Below, one piece after another: positions 24,172 through 36,649 of a stretch of DNA of 64,000 bases; the first letter of the stretch is position 1; each line of letters starts with the position of its first letter. The translations under genes were made by a program, and so were the position numbers. This DNA comes from Castanea sativa (Eukaryota > Streptophyta > Magnoliopsida > Fagales > Fagaceae), in assembly GCF_040712315.1 (NCBI RefSeq), contig NC_134016.1:26917503-26981502 (forward strand). The letters run 5' to 3'. The notes under the pieces were generated by a model. The model was not told where the DNA came from and did not search any database. It was given only the letters and a program-made list of their open reading frames with translations.

Positions 24172-25022
24172 TGTAGGAGCTCAAAAAATGGCCCAAGCCC
24201 AGTTAGAATAGTGATACTCAATATTTTCGGCCCAACACAATTAATTTGTAAGAGAGTGAACTTTCTAAGTCAACTGTGATGCTTTGTATGGTCCAATCAT
24301 GAAATCAATGAAGTCGTGATTCTTAGTATAATGAAATGAAACACAATTTGTGTATAAACTCTTCCTCGAACTGGTCCGAGGAGGGAACATTCATATATTA
24401 TCTACTACACACTTCATACAAATTGATTCTCCTTGTTATGTTCTTTTTGTTTCTTTTCTTTCAATCCATTTTTTAGAGGGGTTCCTTTCCTTTATATAGT
24501 CCTCCTTAATGAATCTCAGCCTTTCACTTGTATGTCTCAGGGTAGTAATTGAGATGCTTGTCCTATCAGGATGCTTGTCCTATCAGGATCCTTCTAGAGG
24601 TGGTAGAGAGTGTTGTGAGTTGTGAAGCTATTGTTCATGTGTCTTTTTCTCATTAATGCGACCATCTCAGTTGGTGTAGTGCCTTGATTGTGGAGGTGAT
24701 GGCTTCCTGCCCTAGATATTTCATCTCTTCTTTACTTGCACGTCTTTGAAGTCTTTCATGGGGTCCTATTCTTTGATGCAGGTGGCCAACTGAGGCATTC
24801 TCGAGGTGCATTCACTCCTTGGGCTCCTTGGACAATGGGTCCGCCAGATTCCCCTCCTCGAACCTCTGTTCATAATTTAGTTTGAATCAACGTGGTCTTC
24901 ATGTTTTCCCTCCTCAGACTTAGTTAATGTGTCAAATCCGGATTGGTGCATGGATGGGCCTTTGCTCATCCTCAGACTGGGCCCATGAGCTTTATGTTGT
25001 GTTTAGGTCCCTCTCTCACACA
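24172..25022 (-). mobile_element. Solo LTR with 5-bp TSD
   Basis: An 851-bp block, TGTAGGAGC to TCTCACACA, flanked by exact ATTTA duplications at 24167-24171 and 25023-25027, with no internal domain. This is the product of recombination between the two LTRs of an element. A minus-strand TATA (ACTATATAAA, about 24491-24500) gives its orientation. Its middle (CTTGTCCTATCA, ATGCGACCA, GGTGTAG) is similar to the 3' LTR of e3, so it probably comes from the same Tat family. A 17-bp unit, GATGCTTGTCCTATCAG, is tandemly duplicated at about 24552-24588. Confidence 0.88.
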
Positions 25023-25901
25023 ATTTATAAATGAGAGAATTATTATTCTCATTAATTCATTATTTTTATGTCTCTTTATATTATATTTTTGCCTAGGAGA
25101 AAACACAATGGTAGTGGCCAGAAGGTGACCCATTAGCATGAGTACTACCCCAAAAAGAACCTAGATGTAATTGCTAGCCTATCAAAACACGATGTGTGTC
25201 ACTGCCACATAAAGACCCCAAGCATAGGCAATCTCATTTTTAGACCAAGAAAAAAAAAAGTAATCTCTTTAATAATAGTCTTGACAGAGGATATGGTCAC
25301 TAAAGACCTTAAGCTCAACTTTTTTTTTTTTTGTTTTGGGGGGAAGGGAGGGGAACATGATCCTCTCCATTATGTCCAAATCACACATATAATTATTTTC
25401 TATATCTAATAATGTACAAAATGTCACATTATTTAAAATTTTAAATGAGGTGATTGCCTATACAACATTAGATTTGTAAAATTTAATTTGAACCACAAAA
25501 TAGATCAATTTCAAGTGGAGTAGATCATTTTTTCTATTTGGATTTAACAACTTAAGGCCCTCTGAATTTTTAAATCCTCAGTCTCTCTCCTATTTTCCTA
25601 TAAAACATAAAAAAAAATCAGAAAATTTTAAACTACTGACCCCTAAATTTTTTAAAAAGAAAAACCAGTATTACATTTATGTAAATGACTATTCACATTT
25701 TCTTCTTGTTTCTTTTTACTCTTATACTATTTGTAGTTTTTTTTTTCTTAAACAAATTAAATCGGATTAGAATTATATTTTCTTTAGAATAGATAAGTTT
25801 ATGTAAATTGCTAATGGATATATTTTTTTCCTTTATACTCTTATAGGATAAGTAACTCATTAAACCAAATCATATTAAATATTTATTCTCCAAAAATATA
25901 A

Positions 25902-25902
<1 letters not shown>

Positions 25903-25989
<87 letters not shown>
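25903..25989. repeat. Compound (CA)n(TA)n microsatellite
   Basis: About 18 CA units pass directly into about 25 TA units. Confidence 0.95.
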
Positions 25990-25991
<2 letters not shown>

Positions 25992-26250
25992 CATTTGGAG
26001 AATTAGAGACATGTACACTATGTTAATATTATTATTTTTTTAGAAGGAAAGAAAATTGTAAATTTGTGGTTAGGAGTTAGAGATCCTTACAGTATTTATC
26101 ATCTGTGAAAAATAATATTTCTCTTTTGTTTAGATTCATTGTCATATTTTTCTTATATTGACTAGTATAATTTTAGACATGTAAAATGATATTTATTATT
26201 TAAATAATTTAAAGTTCAATTAATTTGTCTTATATGTTTCTTTGTTTTTT

Positions 26251-26546
26251 AAAAGGGTAAATGGCAAATTATACCCCTAAAGTTTGGGGGTGTTTGGATT
26301 TTACTTCTTGAAGTTTTAGAATTTGGATTTTATCCCCTAAAGTTTGGGGTGTTTGGATTTTACACCCTGGCTTATTTTTTAAAGTTTGAGGTTATTTAGA
26401 TTTTACACTCCCAAATACTGAATCTTCAAGGTGTAAAATCCAAATACTTTCAAATTTTAGGGAGTAAAATCCAAATTCTAAAATTTTAGAGTCTAAAATC
26501 CAAACACGTCCAAACTTTAGTGGTATAATTTGCAATTTATCCTTTT
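26251..26546. mobile_element. Foldback MITE with long inverted repeats
   Basis: 296 bp that fold on themselves. The left arm starts AAAAGGGTAAATGGCAAATT and the right arm ends AATTTGCAATTTATCCTTTT; similarity continues inward over about 50 bp (ATACCCCTAAAGTTTGG / CCAAACTTTAGTGGTAT). Inner copies of GTTTGGATTTTA and its complement extend the symmetry. A TSD could not be fixed and the superfamily is uncertain. Confidence 0.75.
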
Positions 26547-29500
26547 TACTCTCTCTCTCTCTGTCTTAGAAACATATAATACAAATTAATTAAACTATAG
26601 AAGTATAACTTATAATTTACTTAACAAAAGATTGTGATCTAAAATGTTAAAAATCTTAATTTTAACAACATGATTTAAAAGATAGTTCAGAGTTTACAAA
26701 CTAAATGGATAATTTTTTTTTTAACCAATGTAAAGGCTAACTTAATGTAAATATATTTATATATAGAAAATACATATCTAAAACTATGTTACACAAATAC
26801 TATATATATATATATATAATATTTTTTAATAGTTATAATATCTGTAAGACTAGTGATATAATAGATTTCATAGCTTTTGAGGTAGCAATTTGAAATTGAT
26901 GTATAAGAATATGATGTCAGTGAAAGTCCTTTAAAAATGATATTGTACTAATTACATTTAGCAAATCAATAAATTGTAAAAAATATTATGAAATTTGTTA
27001 TGTATCTAATATTGTTGATATACGGTAATACTCAATAAATTGTAAAAAAACATTAAGAAATAATGGGCTAGATGCCTCAGCGTTGGAAAGGTAATGTGGA
27101 ACATCTCATTTGGAAACACTAAGATGAGCTAATCGAGTTAGAAGGCTCTGCGTGTAAACTATTAAACATGGGTTTTGATATGAATTTTTTTCTAATGACT
27201 TTGGGTATAACCGTATATAAGGGCTTGATGTGTGTAGGGGAAGGGTACCATATGGTTTTGGGCCGTGACACGGAGGTAGCCAAATCTAATATCACTTTGG
27301 ACCGTGGCTTTAAGAGCATCATCTGAGCATGTGCTGGTGGTACGTGCTTAGTTCGGTCCGTTCTAATAAGCCCAATAAAAAGTGAGTATCAACCCGCATA
27401 TTAGCCTGCAATTGCATGATTTGATAACACCAATTATACATCAATTTGTAGCTAGGCATGCATTTTAGCATGCTATTAATAACAATGATTAATAGTATGT
27501 TCATTTGATTTCATGGTAAAGATTTTAGATGGTTTTAAATCGTACCAACAAAAGAATTTGGTGGAATCAAAATGAGTTGATATCTTGTGAAAAATGGAAA
27601 GATTAATTCGAATGATCTGATCAAGTGAGGGGAAAAAGATTATGAAGGGTAAAGCCTCATGGTAGTTATCTATAAACTTGTTCCAAATGATTTCATATAT
27701 TTATCTCAGGAGTAATGGCTATAGATACTACAAGTTTTACTACCTTAAGCTTATAAACTGATGTGTCATCAATCATAGAGAAACAATTCAAATATTCAAT
27801 TATGAGGTAGTTGAAGCTTACCGATCACATTTATTGCCACATTAGTTTGTAAGTTTTACGTGGTAAAACTTGTAATACCTTTAGTAATTTTCTTACCTTA
27901 TATGGATCAAGGAAAATGCAGACATCTTTCGTGAATGAGTGAAGTCAAAAGAAAAGATGGTCCAAGATGTATAAAATGGGAAGTTAAGAATTTATATGGA
28001 AGCCAAAGAGAAGTTCTACGATTCAATATTGGATGGGACTTCTACTGTAAGTGGGATATTCCCTTATTTGTTCTTAAGCCATATTTTGATACGTGAGGGT
28101 GAGGCTTTGTATTCTAGCTCTATAGGGTTTGAGTGTTGCTATCATTATTTGCGACATCTTTATTCTGGTGGCTCTACTTGTATGTGTGTGTATAAATACC
28201 AACCGAATTCTACTATCAATTATAAAGATTACAATGATAAAGATTACAATCACTAATAATCAACCCTTGCAATTAAAATTCACAAACTAAACACCAACAA
28301 AACCTCTCACAAATACAAACTAACTCACAGATCTCACATACACAAACTCACACAATCCAATAACACCAAATGCCTAATAACTCTATCACACTTGAATAAT
28401 GGAGAAACACTTAGACTACTCTTTTAGCTATGCATTTTGATTGTTTTTTGGGTTTGTGTTGTCACTAAAATTACTTGCTCATAGCTAAACTAGAAAATAA
28501 TTTTGGAGTTGTCTCTCAACTACAACCACTAGCGTCTTTTATGGGGTTGTGTGTACAACTATAGTTCATTCGAATCCCTTGCTCTTGTAGACCTGGGCTC
28601 AACGGATAGAGTGTTACTATTGTCACGCTCAGGTGAAAGACGCTAACTTAGATCGCCCCCTTCTACCCATTTTCTTGTTATAAAAAAAAAAAAAAAACAT
28701 GATAAGTGGGAAGCTATCAGACTAGCAAATGAGTTGAATGGCATAAGGGTGATAAGGATAAAGACAAAAAAAAAAAAAAAAAAAAAAATCTGCAAAATGA
28801 TTCACGCCCTTTATAAGTGTAAACCTTTTTCCACTATTTAGTGTGAATTTCTATTGATTACTTAACAGTTTTAGTCACCTAAACATCGAATTTAAAAAAA
28901 AAAAAAAAAAAATATCTTCTTGCAAAAGAAAAAAAGAAAAGTGGAACCTGATTTTTCTCAATAAAAATACAATGGACTTCGCTCTCGGACTCTCGGTTTA
29001 TGGGGGAAAAAAAGGAAAGAGAAAAATACCTTGACATTAGTTACAAGAAGAAAATGGTGGTATAAAGATCAAACACATCATTGCAACAAAGAACCCTTAG
29101 AAAGATCACAATAATTCATAAATAACTTGCAAATATACAAGAATTGAGATCCATTACTATTGTATTGTGTTACTATCAAATTATCAATTGTTAAGACTAA
29201 ATGCTAAAAAGTTCACTTTTAATCTTAACTCTTATTTATTTATTTATTTATTTTTAAAATTTCCAGTGAATCAATGTACGTGTCCGCTGATGCACTAGAC
29301 AAAAGTTGTGTCGTAGAATTATAGACGTCTCCGTTATTGATTTTTGGGCTTGTTGCACGTTACACGTTACAACAATAACCCGTATGCACTCCATCTGGCG
29401 TGCTGCTGTTGGCTTATGATAAAACTAAAATTGGTTGCGCTCTTTCCAACGTTTGCTAAAGAATCTGGGCCGCATTTAAAATGTACACAATCTTCTGCAC

Positions 29501-30512
29501 TTTCTTTTTACATCAAACTTCCATTAGAAACTGCTAGTAGTTTACCAATGGAATCCTCTGGTGTAATAAGTAACGACAGGTAAAATATTTTACTGATGAT
29601 AGAGATACTATATAAATTAAGTGATGTTATGTATCACTGGTTCTTAAAAAAATAATTTACTATGTTGTTTGAGTGACACTAAAAATATTTGTTGTAGTAT
29701 TATTTTCTAAGCTTCTGTTATAAAATTTGTTTTACTTTTAGCATTTTCGCCACGAATTTTACAAAAGAGAATATAAATTAATGTGTCAATTTCTAAATTC
29801 AATTCATGACTAGAAAATAATTAATGAAATTTATTTATGGCTCTCGCTTTACGATGATTGCCTTTTACAATCAGACTAAGATATCAATTACTTTTTTATT
29901 TAGTAGAGCTGCAAATCCATTATTTGATAACAAGTGATTTTATTAGTTGAGCTAACTTGAACTCATAAAATAAAATTGTTGAAGTTGGGTTTGGGAGTAA
30001 GAGATTTGAACCTTCAATATATCCATTGAAAACACCAAAAGATGTTGAAATTGGCAAACCTTTCAAATATTGGTAAGAATTTTTATGACAAAATTAGAGG
30101 TTAGTTTTACATTTCTCCAAAGATTTCAATTGTAATAATTTTATGGATCTGGGTAATAGGTATTCTTAGGGCATTTGACAACAGACTATTTAAAAAAAAG
30201 CTTTGTACCACCTTTATAGGAGAATAAAAAGTTGTAAGCAAAAAAATCAGTTACTTTTTTTCCCATAATTTAAATTTTTTTTTTCTAAACCAATATTCTT
30301 AAGATATTTGTTAAATTTTTCCTAATTTCATAGACAACAATACAAGATTTGTTTTCCAAAAGAATCTCACATATCATTACGAGGCTAAAGAGAATCTCAT
30401 ATCATTACAATTCTGGTTTCTTATCACTATTATGCACTCTTTATTAAAAATAAAAAGAGATAAATGTTAGAATTACTGCAAATTTGCTATATATTTTTTT
30501 ACAAATTGATGT

Positions 30513-31280
30513 TGTGGAGGGTAAAAATGCTTAAATGCACGTTTGGGCCTTGGGCCTAGTTAGTTGGTATAAGTCTGTTCAATCAGAGTCTTCGAGGCCC
30601 ACAGGCCAGTTTGCGCTACAAGGGGCAAAGGAGTTGTCCGAGGAGGAGTATCTCCTTGGACGGGCCCAGTAAAGGCCATGGGACGTGCTAAAGGATTTGG
30701 AGACAGAATTCTGGAAGATCTGTTGGGTAAAGGCATGTTCCAAGCACTCGTTAGAAGGAGAAATGAATGAGAAATATCTGAGGAAAAAGCTGCAATCACT
30801 GCATTAAAGGCCTTGCATCTACCTCCCTGGCCGCATTAATGGAGAAATGACCTCTGAACAATAATATTCAGCCTTCCAGCTATTATTTGAAGACTTTAAA
30901 AAGGTGGTGGATGAGACAAGTATCTATGAGGAAAATCTGTGTTACACGTGGATGAAACATGGAAGAAGAAGAATGTTATAAAAAGACGAGAGAGGAAAGA
31001 AGAGGGGGGGGGGGGGGAATTCTTTTGAAAACTAAAAATTGTAATCTTTTACTTAGAGAAAGAAAGGCTATACAGGTAGTCCTCGGCTTACGTCCGAGGG
31101 GAGTTTTTTTTTCATATTTATCTATTATTTGCGTAGATTGCAGCCTTCTAGCCTGTTTATCAGTTCCCCAATATCCCTAACCTAGGTTTCAAACCCATAC
31201 TCTACAAATTTCATTGTATAAGGCTCTTTGGACCTGAGCCCATCACTCGTTTGGGTCCGGATATAAATTATGCACTTACA
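30513..31280 (+). repeat. e2 5' LTR
   Basis: 768 bp, TGTGGAGGG to GCACTTACA. It contains a 14-G run at 31004-31017, where the 3' LTR has a shorter run. The TATA box below lies about 300 bp from its 3' end. Confidence 0.95.
30977..30984 (+). promoter_or_regulatory. TATA box of the e2 5' LTR
   Basis: TATAAAAA in the context ATGTTATAAAAAGACGAG. The 3' LTR has the mutated TTATAAGAAG at the matching place. Confidence 0.65.
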
Positions 31281-31282
31281 AT

Positions 31283-31298
31283 TGGCACCGTTTGTGGG
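31283..31298 (+). other. e2 primer-binding site
   Basis: TGGCACCGTTTGTGGG begins 2 bp after the 5' LTR. It is the plus-strand counterpart of the e1 site. Confidence 0.8.
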
Positions 31299-31327
31299 AA
31301 ATCTAGTGTTGAAGGAATTGGAACATC

Positions 31328-32650
31328 ATGGCAGGCTTAGGTTCGCATCATGCAGAGTCTCAGGGGTCCCAGTGCGAAGATCATTTTGAGCGTCTTGAGC
31401 GTTGGAGGGATCAAAAGGAAAGTGTGCATATAGTACACCCTGATGCAAGCCATTCGTTCGGTGGAAACAGGGCCACCCATGAGGATGATGCCAAGGCCAT
31501 GCAGAGAGAGATTGACCACCTTAAGAAAAAGTTACGCCGTGTTAGACGAAGGCGGGCTTCACCTCCGTCCAATCCTTCCTCTGGGGGGTCCAAAGGAAGC
31601 AGTTACAGTCCAAGGTCCAGGACTCCCCCTAGCGAAACCTTTTCTTACAAGAAGGATGAGCTTCCAAGTCGTAAGCATAAGAAGTTTCCCTCCACGGGCT
31701 TGGGAAACGATGCTATGAGCCGAGCATTGCACCAACTCTCCAAGTCACCTTTCTCACGCAGGATCAAGAAGGGAAGGCTCCCAAGGCGGTTCACTCAGCC
31801 CACCTTCACCATCTATAATGGCAAGACAGACCCAGTCGAACACGTGAGCCATTTTAATTAGAGGATGGCGGTACATTCTCAGAACGAAACCTTGATATGC
31901 AAAATCTTTCCCTCTAGCCTGGGACCTGTTGCTATGAGATGGTTTAACGTACTAAAGCCCGGGTCTGTCGATTCTTTCATGGAACTCACCAGGGTATTCG
32001 TGTCTCGATTCATTACATGCAGTAGAGTCCCTCGGCCTTTGGACTCATTGTTATCCATGGCTATGAGGGAGGGTGAGACTTTGAAAGCGTATTCTGACAG
32101 ATACTAGGAAATATTTAATGAAATCAACGGAGATTTTGACGAAGTGGCGATTAAAACTTTCAAAGTGGGCCTCCCAACTGATCACGATTTAAGGAAATTT
32201 CTGACCAAAAAGCTCGTGCGGAGTATACGTCGCCTCATGGATCGCATCGACGAGTACAAAAGAGTTGAGGAAGATCAACAACAAGGTAAGGGTAAGGCGA
32301 AGGTTATCCCCTAAGAGAGAAGGGATTTCAGGTCGGACAGGTACCATAACAATAAGCCGAGGAGAGATTTCTCTGGACAATCTGGTTCAGGAATTCCTCA
32401 AGTAGTTAATACCGTATTCCGAGAACTAGTGCACCAATTGCTGGAGAAAGTCCGTAAGGAACCCTACTTCAAGTGGCCTAGTAAGATGGCGGGGGACTCT
32501 ACGAAACGGAATCAGAACCTCTTTTGCCAGTATCATCAGGATGTGGGTCATACTACCGAGAATTGTCGGACCCTTTGGAACCATTTAGAGTAGCTTGTTA
32601 GCAAGGGAAAATTGAAGCAGCACCTGTATCAACCCAACGAGTAAGGAAAT
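31328..32650 (+). pseudogene. e2 gag
   Basis: ATG at 31328 (MAGLGSHHAESQG) is the first ATG after the primer site. A charged, RS-rich N-terminal part with a coiled-coil-like KKKLRRVRRRR stretch is followed by the capsid core (FTIYNGKTDPVEHVSHFN, KIFPSSLGPVAMRWFN, EGETLKAYSDRY). A CCHC-like zinc knuckle lies at 32525-32566 (CQYHQDVGHTTENC). In-frame stops near 31859, 32105, 32312, 32591 and 32641 leave the phase unchanged. Where e1 or e3 aligns, the stop replaces Gln or Trp, so most are single transitions. Confidence 0.9.
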
Positions 32651-32695
32651 CATTCGGGTTCAAATAATCAGAAGAACAACTCATCTCGGCCACCC

Positions 32696-33298
32696 TTGGG
32701 AAAGATTAATGTCATCTTCGCTGCACTTGGCAAGACTGGTTCCTGTCCTACAAGGGTGATGACGGTATCACATTCCCAGGCCGAGGATTCTGGCTCGAGG
32801 CCGAAGAGGATCAAAGGGAATACGCCTATTTTGGGATTCTCTGATGAGGATAAGGTTGGGACTATTCAACCACATGACGATGCCCTGGTGGTCACATTGA
32901 GGATAGAGAATTATGACGTCAAAAGGGTGATGGTTGATCAGGGTAGCGGTGCAGATATTATGTACCTTGACTTATTCAAGGGGCTTAAGTTAGGGCTGGA
33001 GGATCTCGCTCCCTATGATTCGCCGTTGATAAGCTTTGAAGGGAAGTCTCTCATACCGAAGGGACAAATTCGTTTGCCCGTACAGTCGGGCCTGGAAATG
33101 GTCGATGTAGATTTCATTGTGGTTGACACATATTCTCCATATACAGCCATCGTCGCCAGGCCTTGGCTGCATGCTCTGGGTGCTGTCTCCTCGACTTTAC
33201 ATGTTAAAATAAAATTTCCCTTGGGTGGATTGATTGAAGAAATTCTTGGTAGCCAATCAGTAGCAAGGCAATGCATATCGGCCGCAATGCTGTATTAA
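32696..33298 (+). pseudogene. e2 aspartic protease
   Basis: Continues the gag frame; an open stretch of about 200 codons. It would process Gag-Pol. The active site reads MVDQGSGADIMYLDLFKG, and IVVDTYSPYTAIVARPWLH closes the domain. This copy keeps the full domain, unlike the cut versions in e1 and e3. A stop at 33296 separates it from RT, followed by two more near 33338 and 33470. Confidence 0.88.
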
Positions 33299-33475
33299 GC
33301 TGAATCAGAATCCTCAACCTCGGCTGTGGAAGACTTATAGCAATTAACAACTCTGGATGCGTCAGGTGAGGTGATAGCAGAGGTGGCCACGTGTGAAGAG
33401 TTGGAAAGATTTCTCATAAATGATGACACCGAAAGGTTCTTTCAAGTTGGGATACGGCTACCACACTAAGAGAAG

Positions 33476-34860
33476 ATGGAATTGGTGATGTTTTTGAATA
33501 ACAATATTGATGTTTTTTCATGGGATCCCTATGAGCTTCCAGGGGTTGACCCAAGTTTCATTTGCCATCATTTGAACGTCAACCCTACCGTTATTCCCAA
33601 GAGGCAACCACCTTGGCATTCTTCGAAAGAACATGCTAAGGCCGTCAAAGAAGAGGTGCTTAAGCTCAAAAGGGCTGGGGCTATTAAAGAAGTTTTCTAC
33701 CCAGAATGGTTGGCGCACACTATCGTAGTAAAAAAGAAAAGCGGAAAGTGGAGAGTATATGTGGACTTCACAGACCTGAACAGAGCCTGCCCAAAAGACT
33801 CGTTCTCGAAGCCTCGCATCGATCAGCTAGTGGATGATACGGTTGGGCATCCTCGGATGAGTTTTTTAGATGCCTTCCAAGGTTATCATCAAATACCTTT
33901 GGCGTTGGGTGATCAGGAGAAGACTGCCTTCATTACTCCTATTGGGAATTATCACTATAAAGTGATGCCATTCGGTTTGAAAAATGCATGGGCTACTTAC
34001 CAAAGAATGATAACCAGGATGTTGTGGATGATATGGTAGTGAAGAGTAAGACAGTACCTATGCATGTGAAAGATTTGGACGACACCTTTCAAACATTTAG
34101 GAAGTACAAGCTGCGTCTTAACGCCTCAAAATTTTCTTTTGGGGTGGGCTCCGAAAAGTTCCTAGGCTACGTTGTGACTCATAGAGGAATAAAGGTAAAT
34201 CCGGCACAGGTCAGAGCCATCCAGGGCTTGTAACCTCCTCAGAATCCGAAGGAAGTTCAGAAATTGACCGGGATGACTGCTGCTCTCAGTAGATTTATCT
34301 CTCGGTCCGCTGATAGGTGTAGACCTTTTTTCCAATTGTTAAATAAGTGGAAAGGATTCCAATGGTTTGAGGAGTACACCTTAGCTTTTCAGCAACTTAA
34401 GGAATATCTTTCCCGGCCACCCATCATGTCTCAGCCGGAGGTCGATGAAATCCTGTTTGTATACCTAGCTGTAGCTATCCATGCAGTCAGCTTGGTTCTG
34501 ATAAGGGACGACGATGGAGTATAAAGATCGGTTTATTATGTTAGCAAATCTTTGAATGAAGCTGAGGTGCGTTATTTACCTTTGGAGAAGGCAATTCTGG
34601 CCGTAGTCCATGCTACACGAAAGCTTTCTCACTATTTCCAATCCCACACCATCGTGGTTTTGACTCAACTACCTCTCAAGTCAGTATTGCGAAGTGCTGA
34701 CTACTCGGGGAGGGTAGCCAAGTGGGGAACTATTCTGGAAGCTTTCGATATCAAATATATGCCACGCACCTCGGTGAAGGGCCAGGTTCTTACTGATTTG
34801 GTGGCAGAATTTGCCGAACCATCGTTAGAAGAAACTGTAAAGGAGTCGTACATGGATGAA
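33476..34860 (+). pseudogene. e2 reverse transcriptase and RNase H
   Basis: RT motifs in order: KWRVYVDFTDLNRACPKD, SFLDAFQGYHQIPL and YKVMPFGLKNAWATYQRM. At about 34016-34030 roughly ten codons present in e1 are missing and the frame shifts. The catalytic box reads VVDDMVVKSK instead of YIDDMVVKSK, so the Tyr and Ile are gone. After the break the frame continues through LNASKFSFG and FLGYVVTHRGI into RNase H (MTAALSRFISRS, YYVSKSLNEAE, WGTILEAFDIKY). Stops near 34231 and 34522 replace Gln. The deletion alone would abolish reverse transcription. Confidence 0.9.
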
Positions 34861-34889
34861 AAATCAGTTGGCATGATCACATGCAAAGG

Positions 34890-35310
34890 GCCTCCGATTT
34901 GGAAAGCGTATATTAATGGGGCAGAAAACCAGAGGGGGTTAGGTGTTGGACTTGTTTTGGTATCCCCTGAAGGAATTACCTTTAAGAAATCATTGAGATT
35001 AGCGTTCTCGGCCACCAATAGCGAGGTTGAGTATGAAGCTGTCTTAGTCAGTATGGATATGGTACGGAGAATGGAGGGAAAGGCAGTTCATATGTCCTCG
35101 AATTCTCAATTAGTTGTGGGCCAAGTAACGCGGACCATGGAGGCTAAGGATCCAAGAATGCAAGAGTACCTAACCCAGGTCAAATGTTTACAATCCAAGT
35201 TTGATTCTTTCATCCTTTTACATGTTTCTAGAAGTGGAAATGTGCATGCGGACTCGTTGGCCACTTTGGCGACGTCCTCGGCTCAGTGTTTGCCTAAGAT
35301 TATCCTCGTT
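34890..35310 (+). pseudogene. e2 second (archaeal-type) RNase H
   Basis: Open within a 407-codon frame. The first catalytic motif reads WKAYINGAENQ where e3 has YVDGAANQ, and the third reads SSNSQLVVGQV where a SDSQLV-type Asp is expected. Both are Asp-to-Asn changes that need one G-to-A each. The Glu motif (NSEVEYEAVL) and the last Asp (HADSLATLAT) are kept. The fold is therefore readable but catalytically damaged. Two RNase H domains in one pol is the hallmark of Tat elements. Confidence 0.83.
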
Positions 35311-35379
35311 GAAGAATTAATGAAACCGACTTTAACCACCACAAGTGCCGTCCATATCCATCTGATAAGGTCCAGACCT

Positions 35380-36621
35380 AGCTGGATGGACCCCGTGGTT
35401 TCTTTTCTAAAAAGCGATGTTCTGCCTGAGGAGAAGTCTGAAGTAAATAAAATTCGTCGAAAGGCGCCTCGATTCTGGTTGTCCGAGGATCAGAAGTTGT
35501 ATAAACGCTCATTTTTCGAACTATACCTGCTATGTGTACATCCTGAAGCGACGAAGGCACTTTTGGAAGACTTGCACGAGGGAATTTGTGGAAGCGATAC
35601 TGGGAGGAAATCCTTGGCCCATAGGGCTTTGACTCAGGGATATTGGTGGCCCAATATACAGAGAGAAGTTCAGGACTATGCAAGAAAATGTGACCAATGC
35701 CAAAGATTTGCTTCCAATATTCATCAGCCTGGTGGTGTCCTTAATCCTTTGTCTAGTCCTTGGCCATTCGCTTAATGGGGACTGGATATAGTTGGGTCTT
35801 TTCCGAGGGCTGTGGGAAACAAAAGGTGGCTACTCGTGAGAACTGATTACTTCACCAAGTGGGTTGAAGTTGAGCCTCTATCAAATATTAGGGATGTGGA
35901 CTCCAAGAAATTTATCTGGAAGAACATTATCACCAAATTTGGGGTACCTCACACACTTATTTCAGATAATGGCATGCAATTTGATAGTAAAGCTTTCAGA
36001 AAATATTGTAATGGCTTGGGCATCACAAATAGATACTCCACTCCCGCTTATCCTCAGGGAAATCGGGAGGCCGAGGCTGTTAACAAAGTTATAGTCAGTA
36101 GGCTTAAGAAGAGGCTGGATGACGCAAAGGGTAGATGGGTAGAGGAATTGCCACACGTTTTGTGGACATATCGGACTACGCCGCGAAGATCCACTGGAGA
36201 AACACCCTTCTCCATGACTTACGGGGCTGAGGCGGTGATACCTTTGAAATCTGGGTTTCCCACATTAAGGACGAGTTCTTTCAGCCCGGGAAATAATGAT
36301 GGCTTCCTGGAAAGAAGCCTGGATCTGGTTAAGGAACGACGAGAAGCCGCTATGGTCCAAATGGCTTATTATCAGCAGAAGCTCAAACGAGGATATGATG
36401 CTCATGTAAAGCTAAGTCCACTAGCGCTTGGGGATTTGGTGTTGAGGAAAGTCATGGGTACTTCCAAAAATCCAGCGTGGGGAAAGCTAGCACTAAATTG
36501 GGAAGGACCGTACCAAATCATTTTTGTAGCGGGCATAGGGTCATATCGCTTAGCTGATTTAGATGAAAAAATTGTACAACGCCCTTAGAATGTAAATAAC
36601 CTACGAAGGTATTATTATTAA
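35380..36621 (+). pseudogene. e2 integrase
   Basis: Zinc region HEGICGSDT ... CDQCQRFAS, then the core with RTDYFTKW, ISDNGMQFDSK and NREAEAVNK (all three acidic residues kept), then [20 protein letters not shown] and the C-terminal GDLVLRKVMG and WEGPYQI. A stop at 35773 replaces the Gln of FAQWGLDIV seen in e1. A stop at 36586 replaces the Trp of RPWNVNN seen in e3, and the natural end is TAA at 36619-36621 after three Tyr codons. It is the least damaged integrase of the three. Confidence 0.9.
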
Positions 36622-36649
36622 TGAAAAGCACTTTTGTCGTTCGTGGTTC

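Larger units (their letters stand above)
25028..30507. other. Long AT-rich spacer, no gene seen
   Basis: Apart from the microsatellite and MITE listed separately, I find only short unconserved frames and A-rich runs (for example about 28681, 28768 and 28895). A small A-tailed segment near 28585-28697 may be an old retroposed piece. Confidence 0.5.

Noticed and set aside
27996..28256. 86-codon plus-strand frame as a host gene
   Set aside because: No recognisable motif, no splice pattern, and the composition resembles the surrounding spacer.
28600..28697. A-tailed segment as a clear SINE
   Set aside because: An A tail is present, but no internal Pol III promoter or TSD could be shown.
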